Origin: Paenibacillus durus
GTDB taxonomy: Bacteria > Bacillota > Bacilli > Paenibacillales > Paenibacillaceae
Direction: 5' to 3'
Assembly: GCF_000756615.1 (NCBI RefSeq)
Contig: NZ_CP009288.1
Coordinates: forward strand, 3,782,001 to 3,846,000
DNA length: 64,000 bases
The position numbers and the translations under genes were made by a program. The notes below the pieces were generated by a model. The model worked only from the letters and a program-made list of their open reading frames with translations, was not told where the DNA came from and ran no database searches. Below are positions 32,289 to 42,500 of this stretch, in pieces (position 1 is the stretch's first letter; each line of letters starts with the position of its first letter).

Positions 32289-33242
32289 TTAGACTGTGCG
32301 TTCCAAAATGATCCGGGCCGTTTCTTCAGTAGTCACCAGAACGTTAACATATTTTCCGCGCAAAGCGCCAATAATGGCGTCCGCCTTTTCCTCCGACTCC
32401 GCAACTCCAATGGAATACTTCGTCTTGTGCAAATGGTCCAGCCCAATCGCAATCCTGCGCTCGGAGATGCTTGTAGTCACAAGATTTCCGCCGATATCAA
32501 AAAATTGGGAACAAATATCCCCGACAATTTGGCCTCTTTCCAGCTCTTCAAACAGCTCGTTCCCGTAAAAAGAATTCCAGGTCGCGCTGCCCTTTATCTG
32601 AATGGAACCGATGCCAAAAATCGCAATGGTAACCTTTTCCCAAAGTTCCGAAATGTTCTGAAAATATTGCGACTCCACGATCTGATCCCGCGTTTCCTTG
32701 CGCTCCAGTATGGCAGGAACATCAATCAGGTAGGACGTTCCCTTAAACTTCTGCGCGGCTGCGTACACAAGGGTATTCACATGGAATTGACTCTCCAGCT
32801 TGCCCGACGGTCCGCCAACCATAGGCACGAACACGGCGCCGGATTCGCGGGGCTCTTCCAGTTCATTAATGACCTCGGCCAACGAGCTTCCCCAGGCTAA
32901 ACCGACCACATCTTCATCACCGACAATCCGGCTGATCAGCTGTGCGCAAGCCTGGCCCATGACTTTCAGCTTGGACTTCTTATCGTCGCCTGTAACCGGG
33001 ACTACGATTGCTTCCTTCAGACCGAAGCGCTCCACCAGCTGCCGTTCGATGCTGAAGGTTTCGCTCAGGCTATAGTTAATCGTGATCTTCACGATGCCTT
33101 TCTCGCGGATTTTCTTCAACATGCGGCTTATGGTCGTCCGGTAAATCCCAAGCTCCTTCGAAATTTCGCTCTGCGTCATGTCGTTGTCGTAATACATCTG
33201 GGCAACCTTCAGCATTAACCTGATCTCTTCATTATTATCCAT
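32289..33242 (-). CDS. SorC/DeoR-type sugar-binding transcriptional regulator
   Basis: The 317-residue protein has an N-terminal helix-turn-helix (residues 18-45: MTQSEISKELGIYRTTISRM) and a C-terminal sugar-phosphate-binding domain of the SorC family (GLAWGSSLAEVINEL, VGDICSQFFDIGG). Start ATG 33242 has GAGGTG 5 bases upstream and was chosen over a frame eight codons longer. It heads an operon with rpiA. Palindromic TGCACA-type sites in front of it and in front of the PTS operon point to self-control and control of the transporter. Confidence 0.92.
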   Translation of the reverse strand: MDNNEEIRLMLKVAQMYYDNDMTQSEISKELGIYRTTISRMLKKIREKGIVKITINYSLSETFSIERQLVERFGLKEAIVVPVTGDDKKSKLKVMGQACAQLISRIVGDEDVVGLAWGSSLAEVINELEEPRESGAVFVPMVGGPSGKLESQFHVNTLVYAAAQKFKGTSYLIDVPAILERKETRDQIVESQYFQNISELWEKVTIAIFGIGSIQIKGSATWNSFYGNELFEELERGQIVGDICSQFFDIGGNLVTTSISERRIAIGLDHLHKTKYSIGVAESEEKADAIIGALRGKYVNVLVTTEETARIILERTV

Positions 33243-33261
33243 GTAGACACCTCGTAGCTTT

Positions 33262-33303
33262 TGCACATTTGTTCATGTTGATATAAAATGTGCTAATGTG
33301 CAA
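33262..33303. promoter_or_regulatory. two SorC-type operators at the regulator promoter
   Basis: TGCACATTTGTTCA (33262-33275) differs by one base from the perfect palindrome at 31314-31327. TGTGCTAATGTGCA (33290-33303) is the same motif in reverse with two changes. They lie 20-60 bp upstream of the regulator start. Confidence 0.65.
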
Positions 33304-33321
33304 TTTGAGTATATGCTTTTT

Positions 33322-34410
33322 TCAAATGGGAGTCAATGCGTTATTCAGATAAGCATGCAGCGCTTTGTCAATGTCGGGGTGGTCGCCAGATTCAAGCCAT
33401 TCTTCAGGAATAAAGAGATAATGGCAGGCGCTGCCCTGGAGATAGCTGTAAATAATCTGAGCCTCATCAATTTCTTCACGGCTAACTTTACTGGATTGAA
33501 GAGTCGAATCGGCCCTGAAGCTGTTCATAATTAAGTCCTTTATCCTGGCGTGCAGCGGCTCCATTCCAGACGGCCCGAGTGTAAGCTTCTCCCTGTGAAG
33601 AATGACATTCCGTTTGACGAGAAAGAGCTTGATCGTATCCTCGCTTAAATATTCATAGATGACGATATTCCGGTTCTCTTCGGTGAATCCGATTACTTTT
33701 TCCTTATTTAGAATGAAGTCTACGGACTCTATATAGTCCCTGTATTTCGCCGCCGCCTTAAAGTCGTACTGCTCGGCCGCCTCCTGCATTCTTTGCTGCA
33801 TTTCTTCATACAGTCCCCGGTCACTGCCGTCAAGAAGAGCGATAAACCGGTCTAAGATCCGGTTATATTCGTTAACAGCCTCCCCGCCCAGACACATGCC
33901 TAGACATAGCCCGAGTGAATAGTTCAAGCAGGCGGAGCTGCTCCAGTGAGAATGAGTGCAGGCGATTTTGTAACATTGCTGAATCCCTTGGACCGCCCGT
34001 TCCACCGAATTTCGGTTAGCTGTGTAGGGTCCGAATACCACATGGTCATCGCTTGCGCCAGGTTTGTTGGTAATTTCTATACGGCGCAGCCCTACGGTGA
34101 TCTTTATAACAATATAGGTGTAGGCGAGCGGATTTTTCATTTTTTTATTGTACATGGGCTTCAATTCCTGAATTAACCTGCACTCCAGCATAAAAGCCTC
34201 AAATTCGGTATCTGTCACTCTGTGCTCCAGGTCCTTTATGTGGCCGACCAGCTGCTTTACCTTTTTGGGATGGGACCTCAAGTTATAGAAGTAGGATTGC
34301 ACTCTTTTTTTGAGATTCTTGGATTTGCCGACATAAATGATCCCGCCAAGCGAATCTTTCATCAGATAGACTCCCGGCGATGTGGGAAGGCTTGTAATTT
34401 TGTCTTTCAT
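33322..34410 (-). CDS. GIY-YIG nuclease, UvrC-like (truncated UvrC / Cho type)
   Basis: The 362-residue protein has a UvrC-type GIY-YIG catalytic domain (residues 8-90: SPGVYLMKDSLGGIIYVGKS with the Tyr pair, Arg in LKKRVQSYF and Glu in CRLIQELKP), a Cys-containing middle region and a UVR motif near 205-235 (EQYDFKAAAKYRDYI). It lacks the C-terminal RNase H-like and HhH domains of UvrC. It should therefore cut only on one side of a lesion, like E. coli Cho, or act in another process. ATG 34410 is preceded by AAGGAGG. It is transcribed alone. Confidence 0.88.
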   Translation of the reverse strand: MKDKITSLPTSPGVYLMKDSLGGIIYVGKSKNLKKRVQSYFYNLRSHPKKVKQLVGHIKDLEHRVTDTEFEAFMLECRLIQELKPMYNKKMKNPLAYTYIVIKITVGLRRIEITNKPGASDDHVVFGPYTANRNSVERAVQGIQQCYKIACTHSHWSSSACLNYSLGLCLGMCLGGEAVNEYNRILDRFIALLDGSDRGLYEEMQQRMQEAAEQYDFKAAAKYRDYIESVDFILNKEKVIGFTEENRNIVIYEYLSEDTIKLFLVKRNVILHREKLTLGPSGMEPLHARIKDLIMNSFRADSTLQSSKVSREEIDEAQIIYSYLQGSACHYLFIPEEWLESGDHPDIDKALHAYLNNALTPI

Positions 34411-34551
34411 TTATGGAAAAAGCCTCCTTCTGCCGCTAGGTTCTCGGCCATTCTACTAGACATAGACCCATTATAGCATGACAGAACATTCCTAAATTCG
34501 TCCAAAGAAAAATCATATAAGCTTTAGCTCAAAAGAGGCGTAACCCAGATA

Positions 34552-34579
34552 TTGACAGATTAAGAGGGTGTGATACGAT
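34552..34579 (+). promoter_or_regulatory. probable promoter of the ferredoxin-nitroreductase gene
   Basis: TTGACA (34552-34557), a 16-base spacer and TACGAT (34574-34579) precede the gene by about 60 bp. Just downstream TAGACCGATCAGTTTA (34584-34599) is an imperfect palindrome around GATC that looks like a TetR-type half-conserved operator. Confidence 0.55.
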
Positions 34580-34637
34580 ATATTAGACCGATCAGTTTAT
34601 TACATACCAATAGGCCCAATGTGAAGGAGTGAAACGT

Positions 34638-35459
34638 GTGGGATTAATTACAGTAGATCAAGAAGAGTGCATACAATGTGAGATATGTGTGAAAGAATGT
34701 CCAACCCGTGCTTTAACTATGGGAGAACAAGGTCCCGAAGAGACGTCGCCGACAGCCTGTATTGAATGCGGACATTGTGTCGCTGTATGCCCAAACGAAG
34801 CGATTGATCATTCATTAACGCCGCTGGCCGGACAGCTTCCAATCTCAGAGTTCAGCAAGTTTAGCGCAGAAGAAGCCGAGCGCTTCTTACGATCCCGCCG
34901 TTCTATACGCAGTTACAAGAAGACGGCGGTTCCACGGGAAAAACTGCTGCAGCTTGTGGAGATCGCCCGCTTCGCGCCTACGGGCAGCAATTCACAGGGG
35001 ATCTCCTATGTCATTGTTGAGGATAAAGAGACTTTGCGCAAGGCTTCGGAAATGACGATCCAGTGCCTGGAAAATGCCCCCGTATTAGGCACGCGATATT
35101 CTTCCATCGTTGACACATACCGTAAAGAAGGAACGGATGTGATTCTGCGCAATGCTCCAAGCCTTATCCTCACAACTGCTGCTAAAGATTTCAAGAACGC
35201 CCGGGAAAATTCGATCTTCTCGCTGACCTATCTCGAATTATTTGCGCCTTCCATCGGCTTAGGTTCCTGTTGGGCGGGGCTGCTCGAATTTTGTGCGCGT
35301 GCAGAAGGTTCCCCCATGCTGGATTTGTTCCATATCCCAGAAGATAAGATCATCACCGGAGCAGTGATGGTGGGATACCCTATGTATCAATACAAAAGAT
35401 TAGTGGACCGGAATCCGCTGGATGTTGCTTTTTTCAGTCCCGGGAAAGTAACGGTGTAA
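34638..35459 (+). CDS. nitroreductase with N-terminal 2[4Fe-4S] ferredoxin domain
   Basis: The 273-residue protein starts with two CxxCxxCxxxCP clusters (CIQCEICVKECP and CIECGHCVAVCP, residues 11-55). A flavin nitroreductase domain follows with RSRRSIRSYKKTAVPREKL and ARFAPTGSNSQGISY. Such fusions reduce nitro compounds or quinones with electrons delivered through the ferredoxin part. Start GTG 34638 is preceded by AAGGAG at 8 bases; an in-frame GTG at 34629 lies inside that site. It is monocistronic. Confidence 0.9.
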   Translation: MGLITVDQEECIQCEICVKECPTRALTMGEQGPEETSPTACIECGHCVAVCPNEAIDHSLTPLAGQLPISEFSKFSAEEAERFLRSRRSIRSYKKTAVPREKLLQLVEIARFAPTGSNSQGISYVIVEDKETLRKASEMTIQCLENAPVLGTRYSSIVDTYRKEGTDVILRNAPSLILTTAAKDFKNARENSIFSLTYLELFAPSIGLGSCWAGLLEFCARAEGSPMLDLFHIPEDKIITGAVMVGYPMYQYKRLVDRNPLDVAFFSPGKVTV

Positions 35460-35488
35460 AGAAATATTAACAATATATCACCGCCAAA

Positions 35489-35521
35489 AAGACCCCTAGT
35501 CTTGTTGTAAGGCTGGGGGGC
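35489..35521. terminator. terminator between nitroreductase and APC permease genes
   Basis: CCCCTAGTCTT and AAGGCTGGGG pair over 11 positions with G-T pairs. On the minus strand it is followed by TCTTTTTGG, so it mainly ends the permease transcript. Confidence 0.75.
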
Positions 35522-35543
35522 TTGATTGAAAAGAATGCCCTTC

Positions 35544-37016
35544 TCAATTCTTCGACTTAGGATCGGTCAGTTCTTCAGACATCTCTACGTTGGCATAACC
35601 GGGAGACACAGGTCTGACGGGCGGCAGCGGGCGGAGCTGCTTTCGGGATAGATAAGGCGATTTTCGGCGAAAGCGGCCGAACGCGTACAAGCCTGCGAAC
35701 AGCAGAACAAACATCACTCCAGCCGCAAGGCCTCCCCCCTGGCCCGGGATTAGCGGCATGCTTACGATAATTGCGATCAGGCTTCCGATGGAGAGCCATG
35801 ACGTATAGGGAAACCCTCTCATTCCGCGCCGCTGTACAAATGAGCCGCCATGCCGTTTACGGAGCCGGTAATGGCTGGCCATGATGACGACATAGACGAA
35901 CAGCAGAGAGAAGCCGCCCGAGCTGACCAGAAATAAATAAATGCCCTGCGGCAGCATCAATCCGAGACCGAGAGCGCCGAGCATACCCCCTCCCGATACG
36001 AGAATGCCGCGATACGGTATGTCCGAGCGGTCCCGCATCCAGACCGGCGTATGCCCTTCCTCGGCCAGAGAGCGGAGCATACGGCCCAAGCCGAATACGG
36101 ATGCAAGCATTGTGGATAAAATCGCTGATACCAGTACGATGTTCATTACAGTTCCCGTCCAGCCCAAACCATGCAGGGTGAGCGCCGATACGAACGGGCT
36201 GACCTCTTCAGACACAAGGGAACGGGGAATCAGCAGGAACAGAGCTGTTATAGCGGCTAAATAAAGACCGACCAGCAGGACAATTGTGAGCCGGATGGCC
36301 TTCGGTATCGTTACCGCTGGCTTACTCGTCTCGGACGCGGCGAGTCCGAGCACTTCAAATCCCGCATAGGTAAACATCACCATCAGCATGCTCCCTGCAA
36401 TGCCGCTGATCCCTCCCGGCATCCAGGGCTCGCCCGTCAGGAGGCCGTACCCGGCCGCCACTGCGCCGCCCTGCCCGGCTGTGGTACCGAACAGAGCGGT
36501 CCCGATTCCGGCGGCCAAGCATACGGCAATAACTACAAAAGCAGCAATGGCAAGCAGCTTTATCGCGGCGAGCCCGCTTTCGAGCTTGCCTAACCATTGT
36601 GCTCCCAGCAAGTTAAGCAGCGTTACGATGATAATAATAACCACCCCGAGTACGGGGAGTGAAAGTATGGGGAACCAATTCCGAAGTAATATGGACGCCG
36701 CCGTCGCTTCGCTTGACATAGCCAGTACAAGCCCGGTCCAGTATACCCAGCCTATCGTAAAGCCGGCTCCCCGGCCAAAGGCTTGTTCAGTATAAGTGCG
36801 GAATGATCCGGACGCCGGATTCGCAACCGTCATTTCTGACAGCGCCGTTAAAATGAAATAGACCAGAATCCCGCCAATAACATAAGCCACCAGTACAGAA
36901 GGTCCCGCCGCACGAATCGCCACCGAGGAGCCCAGGAAAAATGAGCCGCCCACAACGGTTCCAAGCGCAAGCATGGTAAGCTGCCATACGGATAAACCCT
37001 TCTCTTCACGCTTCAT
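35544..37016 (-). CDS. APC-family amino acid permease
   Basis: A 490-residue membrane protein with 12 hydrophobic helices. The N-terminus SVWQLTMLALGTVVGGSFFLG and the helix-3 region SGSFRTYTEQAFGRGAGFTIG (first half SGSFRTYTEQ) are typical of the amino acid/polyamine/GABA permease family. It exchanges or imports an amino acid; the specificity is not visible. ATG 37016 with GGAGGG 6 bases upstream was chosen; the frame extends 56 codons upstream without a site and into the previous terminator. Confidence 0.9.
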   Translation of the reverse strand: MKREEKGLSVWQLTMLALGTVVGGSFFLGSSVAIRAAGPSVLVAYVIGGILVYFILTALSEMTVANPASGSFRTYTEQAFGRGAGFTIGWVYWTGLVLAMSSEATAASILLRNWFPILSLPVLGVVIIIIVTLLNLLGAQWLGKLESGLAAIKLLAIAAFVVIAVCLAAGIGTALFGTTAGQGGAVAAGYGLLTGEPWMPGGISGIAGSMLMVMFTYAGFEVLGLAASETSKPAVTIPKAIRLTIVLLVGLYLAAITALFLLIPRSLVSEEVSPFVSALTLHGLGWTGTVMNIVLVSAILSTMLASVFGLGRMLRSLAEEGHTPVWMRDRSDIPYRGILVSGGGMLGALGLGLMLPQGIYLFLVSSGGFSLLFVYVVIMASHYRLRKRHGGSFVQRRGMRGFPYTSWLSIGSLIAIIVSMPLIPGQGGGLAAGVMFVLLFAGLYAFGRFRRKSPYLSRKQLRPLPPVRPVSPGYANVEMSEELTDPKSKN

Positions 37017-37143
37017 AAGACGCCCTCCAACGACATGTTTGACATCAGTATCTGCAAATATCGGAGGAATTACCCATGGCAGTGCGGAACCTTCATCACA
37101 TCCTGAATTTCGTCGGCAGATCGTCCGCTCCCATATACAAAAC

Positions 37144-37190
37144 AAGGGGATGCCCCGCAAGCGATTGTTTCGCTCACGGAGCATCCCCTG
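37144..37190 (-). terminator. terminator of the DHA2 pump operon
   Basis: GGGGATGC and GCATCCCC form the base of a long hairpin with further pairing (CGCAAGCG/CGCTCACGG side arms). On the minus strand it is followed by TTGTTTTG, 50-95 bp beyond the pump stop at 37241. Confidence 0.8.
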
Positions 37191-37240
37191 ACTTACATCA
37201 CTGCATCCGGATTCTGCCGGTTATAAGGTACAGCCTGTTA

Positions 37241-38737
37241 TTAATGGCCGGGCAAGAGCGCGGCATCTTCTTGCTGCACTTCGCCCTCGTCGGACGATCC
37301 CGCTTTCGGCTTGCGCAGAATCAGACTGATCACAACTCCGGCAGCGGCGATACAGGCTGACAGGAAGAAGACATCGTCAAAGCCCATGACCGCCGCTACT
37401 AGCGGATTGCCGCCCTTGCCGGCCGCTGCCATATGTTCGCTAATCTGTGTGGTCAGATATCCGGTCATTCCGGCAACGGCGAAAGAAACGACAACCTGCT
37501 GTGCAGCCGTTGTCAACGGTGTAACGCGTCCCACGAGATGGCGCGGCGCGGCGTTAAGCACATGCGTATTCACCGGCATCATCGTAAGACCCATGCCAAG
37601 GCCCATTAGTCCAAGACAGACCATAATGCTCGGCAGACTTGTTTCGATCGTAATATTCGACAGCAGGAACAGCGCGGTCGAGATGATCGACAGCCCGACA
37701 AATGCCAGCGGTCTTGCGCCAATCTTGTCAAACAGCCGTCCGCCAAGCGGCATACCGATGGCGGAGGCCAGAGCCTGCGGCAGAAGAATCAGACCGGTCT
37801 CAAGCGCAGAGAATTGACGCACATTCTGCAAATACAGCGGTACGAACAGCATGGAGCCGAACAAGGCCGCCTGGGTAACCCAGGACAGGAAGATGCCGCG
37901 GGTAAAGTCGGATGAGCCAAAGACACGCAGCTCAAGCAGCGGATTCTTCTGCCGCAGCTCCACAATAATGAACAAGAGCAGTGCGGCGCCGCCAACGGTG
38001 AGTCCAGTAATCGCCGGTGTCGTCGACCAGCCGGTGCCTCCGCCTTCATTGACACCATAAGCCAGCATCGAGAAGGCAATCGGAGCGAGAATGATGCCGA
38101 GCAGATCGAGATGCGGCGTCTCATGCCGCTCGGTATTCGGCAAATATTTCGCGCCCAGGATAACGGCAACGATGCCTATCGGCAGGTTGATCAGAAAGAT
38201 CCAGTGCCAGCTTACATACTCAATCAGCCAACCGGAAAGGATCGGGCCCAGCGCCGGGGCCAGCAGCATCGGAATGCCGAGCATGCCCATAATGGAGCCT
38301 CTGCGCTCCGGAGGAGCCAGGCGGAATACCATAGCCATCCCGATCGGAGCGACCATTCCGCCGCCCAGGCCCTGAATGACGCGATAAATAATAAGCTGTA
38401 CAGGTGTCTGGGCTATTGAACACAGCACCGACCCAATAACGAACATCACAACCGTCGCTACGAATATCCGTTTGGCGCCGAACCGGTCGGTCATCCATCC
38501 GGCCAGCGGGATCACAGCTGACAACGCAAGCGTATATCCGGTAATGGTCCATTGAATAGTCTTGAGATCCGCATTGAAATAGTCGGTAAGGTTCGGAATG
38601 GCGACATTGACCACCGTGCTGTCCAGAATAACCATAATCATGCCGACGATAATCGCCAGCAGAGGCGGAATGATCGCTTTTAGCGAAAAAGACTCCGTTT
38701 CCGCGGCGGACGAAACCGCCTGTTTCGTATGTTCCAT
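37241..38737 (-). CDS. DHA2-family (EmrB/QacA) multidrug MFS transporter
   Basis: A 498-residue membrane protein with 14 predicted helices. Motif D1 of the DHA2 family is visible (IVGMIMVILDSTVVNVAIP, with the membrane Asp), as is motif A (GWMTDRFGAKR) and motif C in helix 5 (LGIPMLLAPALGPILSGWL). It exports drugs or lipophilic cations using the proton gradient. It lies 31 bp downstream of a TetR gene on the same strand and is probably controlled by it. RBS AGAGTGGAG precedes ATG. Confidence 0.95.
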   Translation of the reverse strand: MEHTKQAVSSAAETESFSLKAIIPPLLAIIVGMIMVILDSTVVNVAIPNLTDYFNADLKTIQWTITGYTLALSAVIPLAGWMTDRFGAKRIFVATVVMFVIGSVLCSIAQTPVQLIIYRVIQGLGGGMVAPIGMAMVFRLAPPERRGSIMGMLGIPMLLAPALGPILSGWLIEYVSWHWIFLINLPIGIVAVILGAKYLPNTERHETPHLDLLGIILAPIAFSMLAYGVNEGGGTGWSTTPAITGLTVGGAALLLFIIVELRQKNPLLELRVFGSSDFTRGIFLSWVTQAALFGSMLFVPLYLQNVRQFSALETGLILLPQALASAIGMPLGGRLFDKIGARPLAFVGLSIISTALFLLSNITIETSLPSIMVCLGLMGLGMGLTMMPVNTHVLNAAPRHLVGRVTPLTTAAQQVVVSFAVAGMTGYLTTQISEHMAAAGKGGNPLVAAVMGFDDVFFLSACIAAAGVVISLILRKPKAGSSDEGEVQQEDAALLPGH

Positions 38738-38768
38738 GAATCTCCACTCTTTCTATATATGTTTTCGG

Positions 38769-39398
38769 TTAAACCTCATACTTGTGAAAGTAATGGTCGA
38801 TCAGATGATCAACCTGAATTTCCACCGAGGGCAGATGCGCGCTGGGCAAGCTTTCGTCATCGTCTTCCGGTTCCGCGCATGTGTACGCGACAATCGGCAT
38901 TAATACGGCTCCGAACAGCTGAACCATCATCAGCCTGAGCCGGTCTTCATCCTGCTCGCCTGTTGTCTCCCGCAAGACGGACAGCATTTTTTGCTGCTTC
39001 ATTGTTTTGCTGTATTGGGAATATTTATGAAGTGAGCCCATGATGCTCGGGGTCTTATTCATCATGTGCTTGGCCAGTCCCGGATATTGCAGAAGATGGC
39101 CGGCATACTTCTTGAAGAACAGCTTCAGCCGATCTTTGGGCGGCAGAGCGTCATCCTCAAGCGCATTGAGCGCGGCATCAAAACGGGAAATCAGCGTACG
39201 GATCGCCTCAATCAGCAGATTGTCCTTGGACCGGTAATAGTAATTTACAAGCGCCAGATTCACCTCGGCCTTCGCGGCTATTCGGCGCAAGGTTACATAT
39301 TCTACTCCTCCCTCGCATATCAAATCTACTGTGGCGTCAAGAATTTGCTGCTTCGTATCTTTATCTCCGAAAACCTCAGGATCTTGTTCCAGGGTCAT
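38769..39398 (-). CDS. TetR/AcrR-family regulator of the DHA2 pump
   Basis: The 209-residue protein has the TetR helix-turn-helix at about residues 18-62 (VTLRRIAAKAEVNLALVNYY, then YRSKDNLLIEAI). The C-terminal domain is of the CerR/PsrA-like type. It is the first gene of a two-gene operon with the DHA2 pump. A perfect 6-3-6 palindrome lies 43 bp upstream of its start and is the probable autorepression site. Inducer unknown. Confidence 0.9.
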   Translation of the reverse strand: MTLEQDPEVFGDKDTKQQILDATVDLICEGGVEYVTLRRIAAKAEVNLALVNYYYRSKDNLLIEAIRTLISRFDAALNALEDDALPPKDRLKLFFKKYAGHLLQYPGLAKHMMNKTPSIMGSLHKYSQYSKTMKQQKMLSVLRETTGEQDEDRLRLMMVQLFGAVLMPIVAYTCAEPEDDDESLPSAHLPSVEIQVDHLIDHYFHKYEV

Positions 39399-39440
39399 GT
39401 AGAGCCATTTCTCCTTCCTGCGCCTATTTTACACAGTGAT

Positions 39441-39455
39441 TTAAACGTTGTTTAA
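39441..39455. promoter_or_regulatory. operator palindrome of the TetR-pump operon
   Basis: TTAAAC-GTT-GTTTAA is a perfect inverted repeat, followed by a further half-site GGTTTAA at 39461-39467. Its place just upstream of the TetR gene fits autorepression. Confidence 0.65.
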
Positions 39456-39524
39456 TACATGGTTTAATATACTCCACACCGAAAGCGGCTGTCAATAGCG
39501 CCTCCCTTTCAGTCCGGGAACAGC

Positions 39525-39569
39525 AAAGAAGCCGAAATTAGCGGCATAATGATGCGCCCCGGCTTCTTT
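39525..39569 (-). terminator. terminator of the large signalling gene
   Basis: AAAGAAGCCG (39525-39534) and CGGCTTCTTT (39560-39569) form a 10-bp perfect stem with an additional GCG/CGC element in the loop, 12 bp beyond the stop at 39581. Confidence 0.8.
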
Positions 39570-39580
39570 CACTTTGCATT

Positions 39581-42500
39581 TCATCCGTGCTCTACCTTAT
39601 GTTCGAGCATGGTAACCCGGTTTCGGCCGTCGGCCTTGGACTGGTAAAGCGCGTCATCCGCCAGCTTATAAATATCTTTCTCCGTCAGACCGTCGACCCT
39701 TACCGCCGCAACTCCCACCGACACGGTTAAGTATCCGAAGACCGGACTCTTTTCATGCGGTATGTTTAATTCTTCAACGCTTCTCCTGATTCCATCGGCA
39801 TACTCGAAGGACTGCTCGGGAGTCAATCCGGTGACGATAACCCCGAATTCCTCTCCTCCCAGCCGGAATACGTAATCACTGGCCTTGGCAGCCTGCTCTT
39901 TGATCGTTCCTCCAAGCCTGCGCAATACATTATCGCCTTCATAATGGCCGTACGTGTCGTTATACTTTTTGTAATAGTCAATATCAAGCATAATATAAGC
40001 CAAATACCCTTTGTCTATCCCGGCTCTGCCCACTTCGCTATAAAAAATCGTATTGAAATGCCGTCTATTATACAAGCCGGTCAGTTCATCGGTAATGGAT
40101 ATCTTTTCGATCAACAGGATATTCTTGTTCAATTCCTCGTTGTTCTGCTTCAGCTCTTTGGTTCTCTCGATTACCAGTTCTTCCAGATGCTCCTTATGCT
40201 TTCTCAGCTCTTCTTCCGCTCTTTTTCGCTCCGTAATATCCTTAACCGTTCCTTGAACTGCCGGCCTGTTCAGATAGTTAATGGAAATGGCTTTAAGAAT
40301 CACATCAACCTCTTGTATACCGTCCTTATGCACCAGTCTGCTTTCATACTCGCCCGGAGTATCTATCCCGTCAATCCTTTTTCGGTGCAAAGCCAACACA
40401 TCTTCCCTCTGGGCCGGAGCAATAAATTTATCAAAAGGCTGCTCTATCATCTCTTCCATTTCATAGCCAATCATTCGCGCCAAAGCCGTGTTAACAAATT
40501 TGCATTGCATGTCCTGAATAATGAATATTCCGTCCAGCATGTTGTTGACAAGCTCGCGGTATTTCTCTTCCGAGCGCTCCAGATCCGTATACAGGCTGGC
40601 GTTCTCAAGCGAGAACACCATTTCTCTCGACAGCAGATTGATAATTCTCATTCTTTCTTTCGTGAACACGCCTGTTACCAGATTATTCTCCAGATAGATT
40701 ATAGCAATCGTCTTGTTATGATTAATTAGCGGCATGCACACGAGAGATTTGGGCTGGTGCTTAATAATATAGGGATCATTAATAAGCCCGGCTTCGGAAC
40801 AGGCATCCTGATAAATCAGAGTTTCCTTGCTCTCCTCCACATCATGGATAATGGAATACGGCAGATTGTAATCCTCTGAATGGCGATGCACCACAACGGT
40901 AATTTTGTCGTCATCGGGCCTGTATTCTCCTTCGACCAGCAGATTCGTGTTGGATCTCAATAGGATACAGCCTCTTTGGGCTCCCGCATTTTTAATGACG
41001 ATTTCCATCAGCGCTTCCAGCAGATTATTCAGTTCGATTTCCTTTGAAATGGCCTGGGATGCCAGAAGAATGGAATTGAGGTCGATGCTCTCTGTGGAAT
41101 CCGTGACCGATCTTCCCATGGGGTATTCCCTTTTATATTTCACGATATCCTGATATTTCTGATTAATATGCTTGATCTTGCCTTTGGCTCCCCACACGGA
41201 ATAGTAATATAAAGCTTGTCTGAACAGATATGAGGCAAACTCCGTGAATTGTCTGCTGTTATAGAATTTCGCGGCCAGCTCATAGACAAGCGCCTTATAT
41301 CTGACAATATTCCCTTTTTCACAGGCTGCTATGGCAAGATCGTAATATTTACCCGCCAGTTCATTCTTGCCCAAGATTCTTGCCCATTCGGCCTTCATCA
41401 ATCTCTCATGCAGCAGAAAATTCTCCGGTGTATGGGCCGCCCACTTTCGAACCCTGCCGTACTCTTTGTGCATTCTTGCTCTTGCCTTTACCTTTCCGTA
41501 AGCGTTTAAGTCTTTATAGCAATAGGCCAGATTCAGGAATGTATACAGGGAGAATTCTTCCATGAAAGCCGTCCCCGTAAGGGTGCCGATCATTTTATTC
41601 GCCTTGTCGATATATGTCAGGGAAGCGCCGTAGCTTTCGTAGGTAAACAGAAGCTTCATTTTAAAAATATAATAGACGTTAATTCCGGAATAATATTTAG
41701 CTTCTTCAAGTTCTTCCAAATACGCCTCTTCACTAAAGGTCTCACTGTTGAACGAGAGAGGGTCTTTCAGTTCCCCGGCAAGATTCAGAAATTGCTGCCT
41801 CGCCAGTTTGGCCATCGCCAGCGCTTCCTTGTGCCTTGTATTTTCAATCATTGCAATGTATCTTTTGCTCTCATGAAGATAGGAGGTGATGTCCATCGCA
41901 GGATTCCAGAGATTGATATAAAAGCATGAATGAGCAAGATACAGCCAACTGCCTGTTCTCAGGCTGGAATCAACCGCTTTGCCGAACCATTCCTGCAGGG
42001 TGTCCCAGGGTTCATTCCATACGTGGCAAAACAGCGTATATAATACATGTGCGGCCCCTCTCCACTGTAAATCATCGAATTTGTCATTGATTCTTATGCC
42101 CAGCCTTCCAAAATCGTAGGCCCCTTTTATATCGCCAAACCCGGACAACAAAATGGAATATCCGATGAAAGCAATTGCGGATTCGGGACTGTTCCCGTAT
42201 TTCAATGTCAATTGAGCTTTTTTCAGCACGACAAAGGCAAACAGGCTGGTCTCACCCGAAATATACGCCGGAGGAAAAATATTGATCAATAGTCTCATGA
42301 TGAGCTTGACTTTTTCGTCCTTCATTTCAGGTTTTTCGAAAATCTCCTCGATCGTCAAGCCTCTGAGACTTACTTTAACCTTTAGAAATTCCTTTAACAC
42401 GGACGCCATTCCGGGCTTATCCGGTATTTTGATACCCAGTGCTTTAAGCCCGCGCTTCCCGGAAGCTATGGATTCCTTCATCATCCCCAGATAAGTATAA

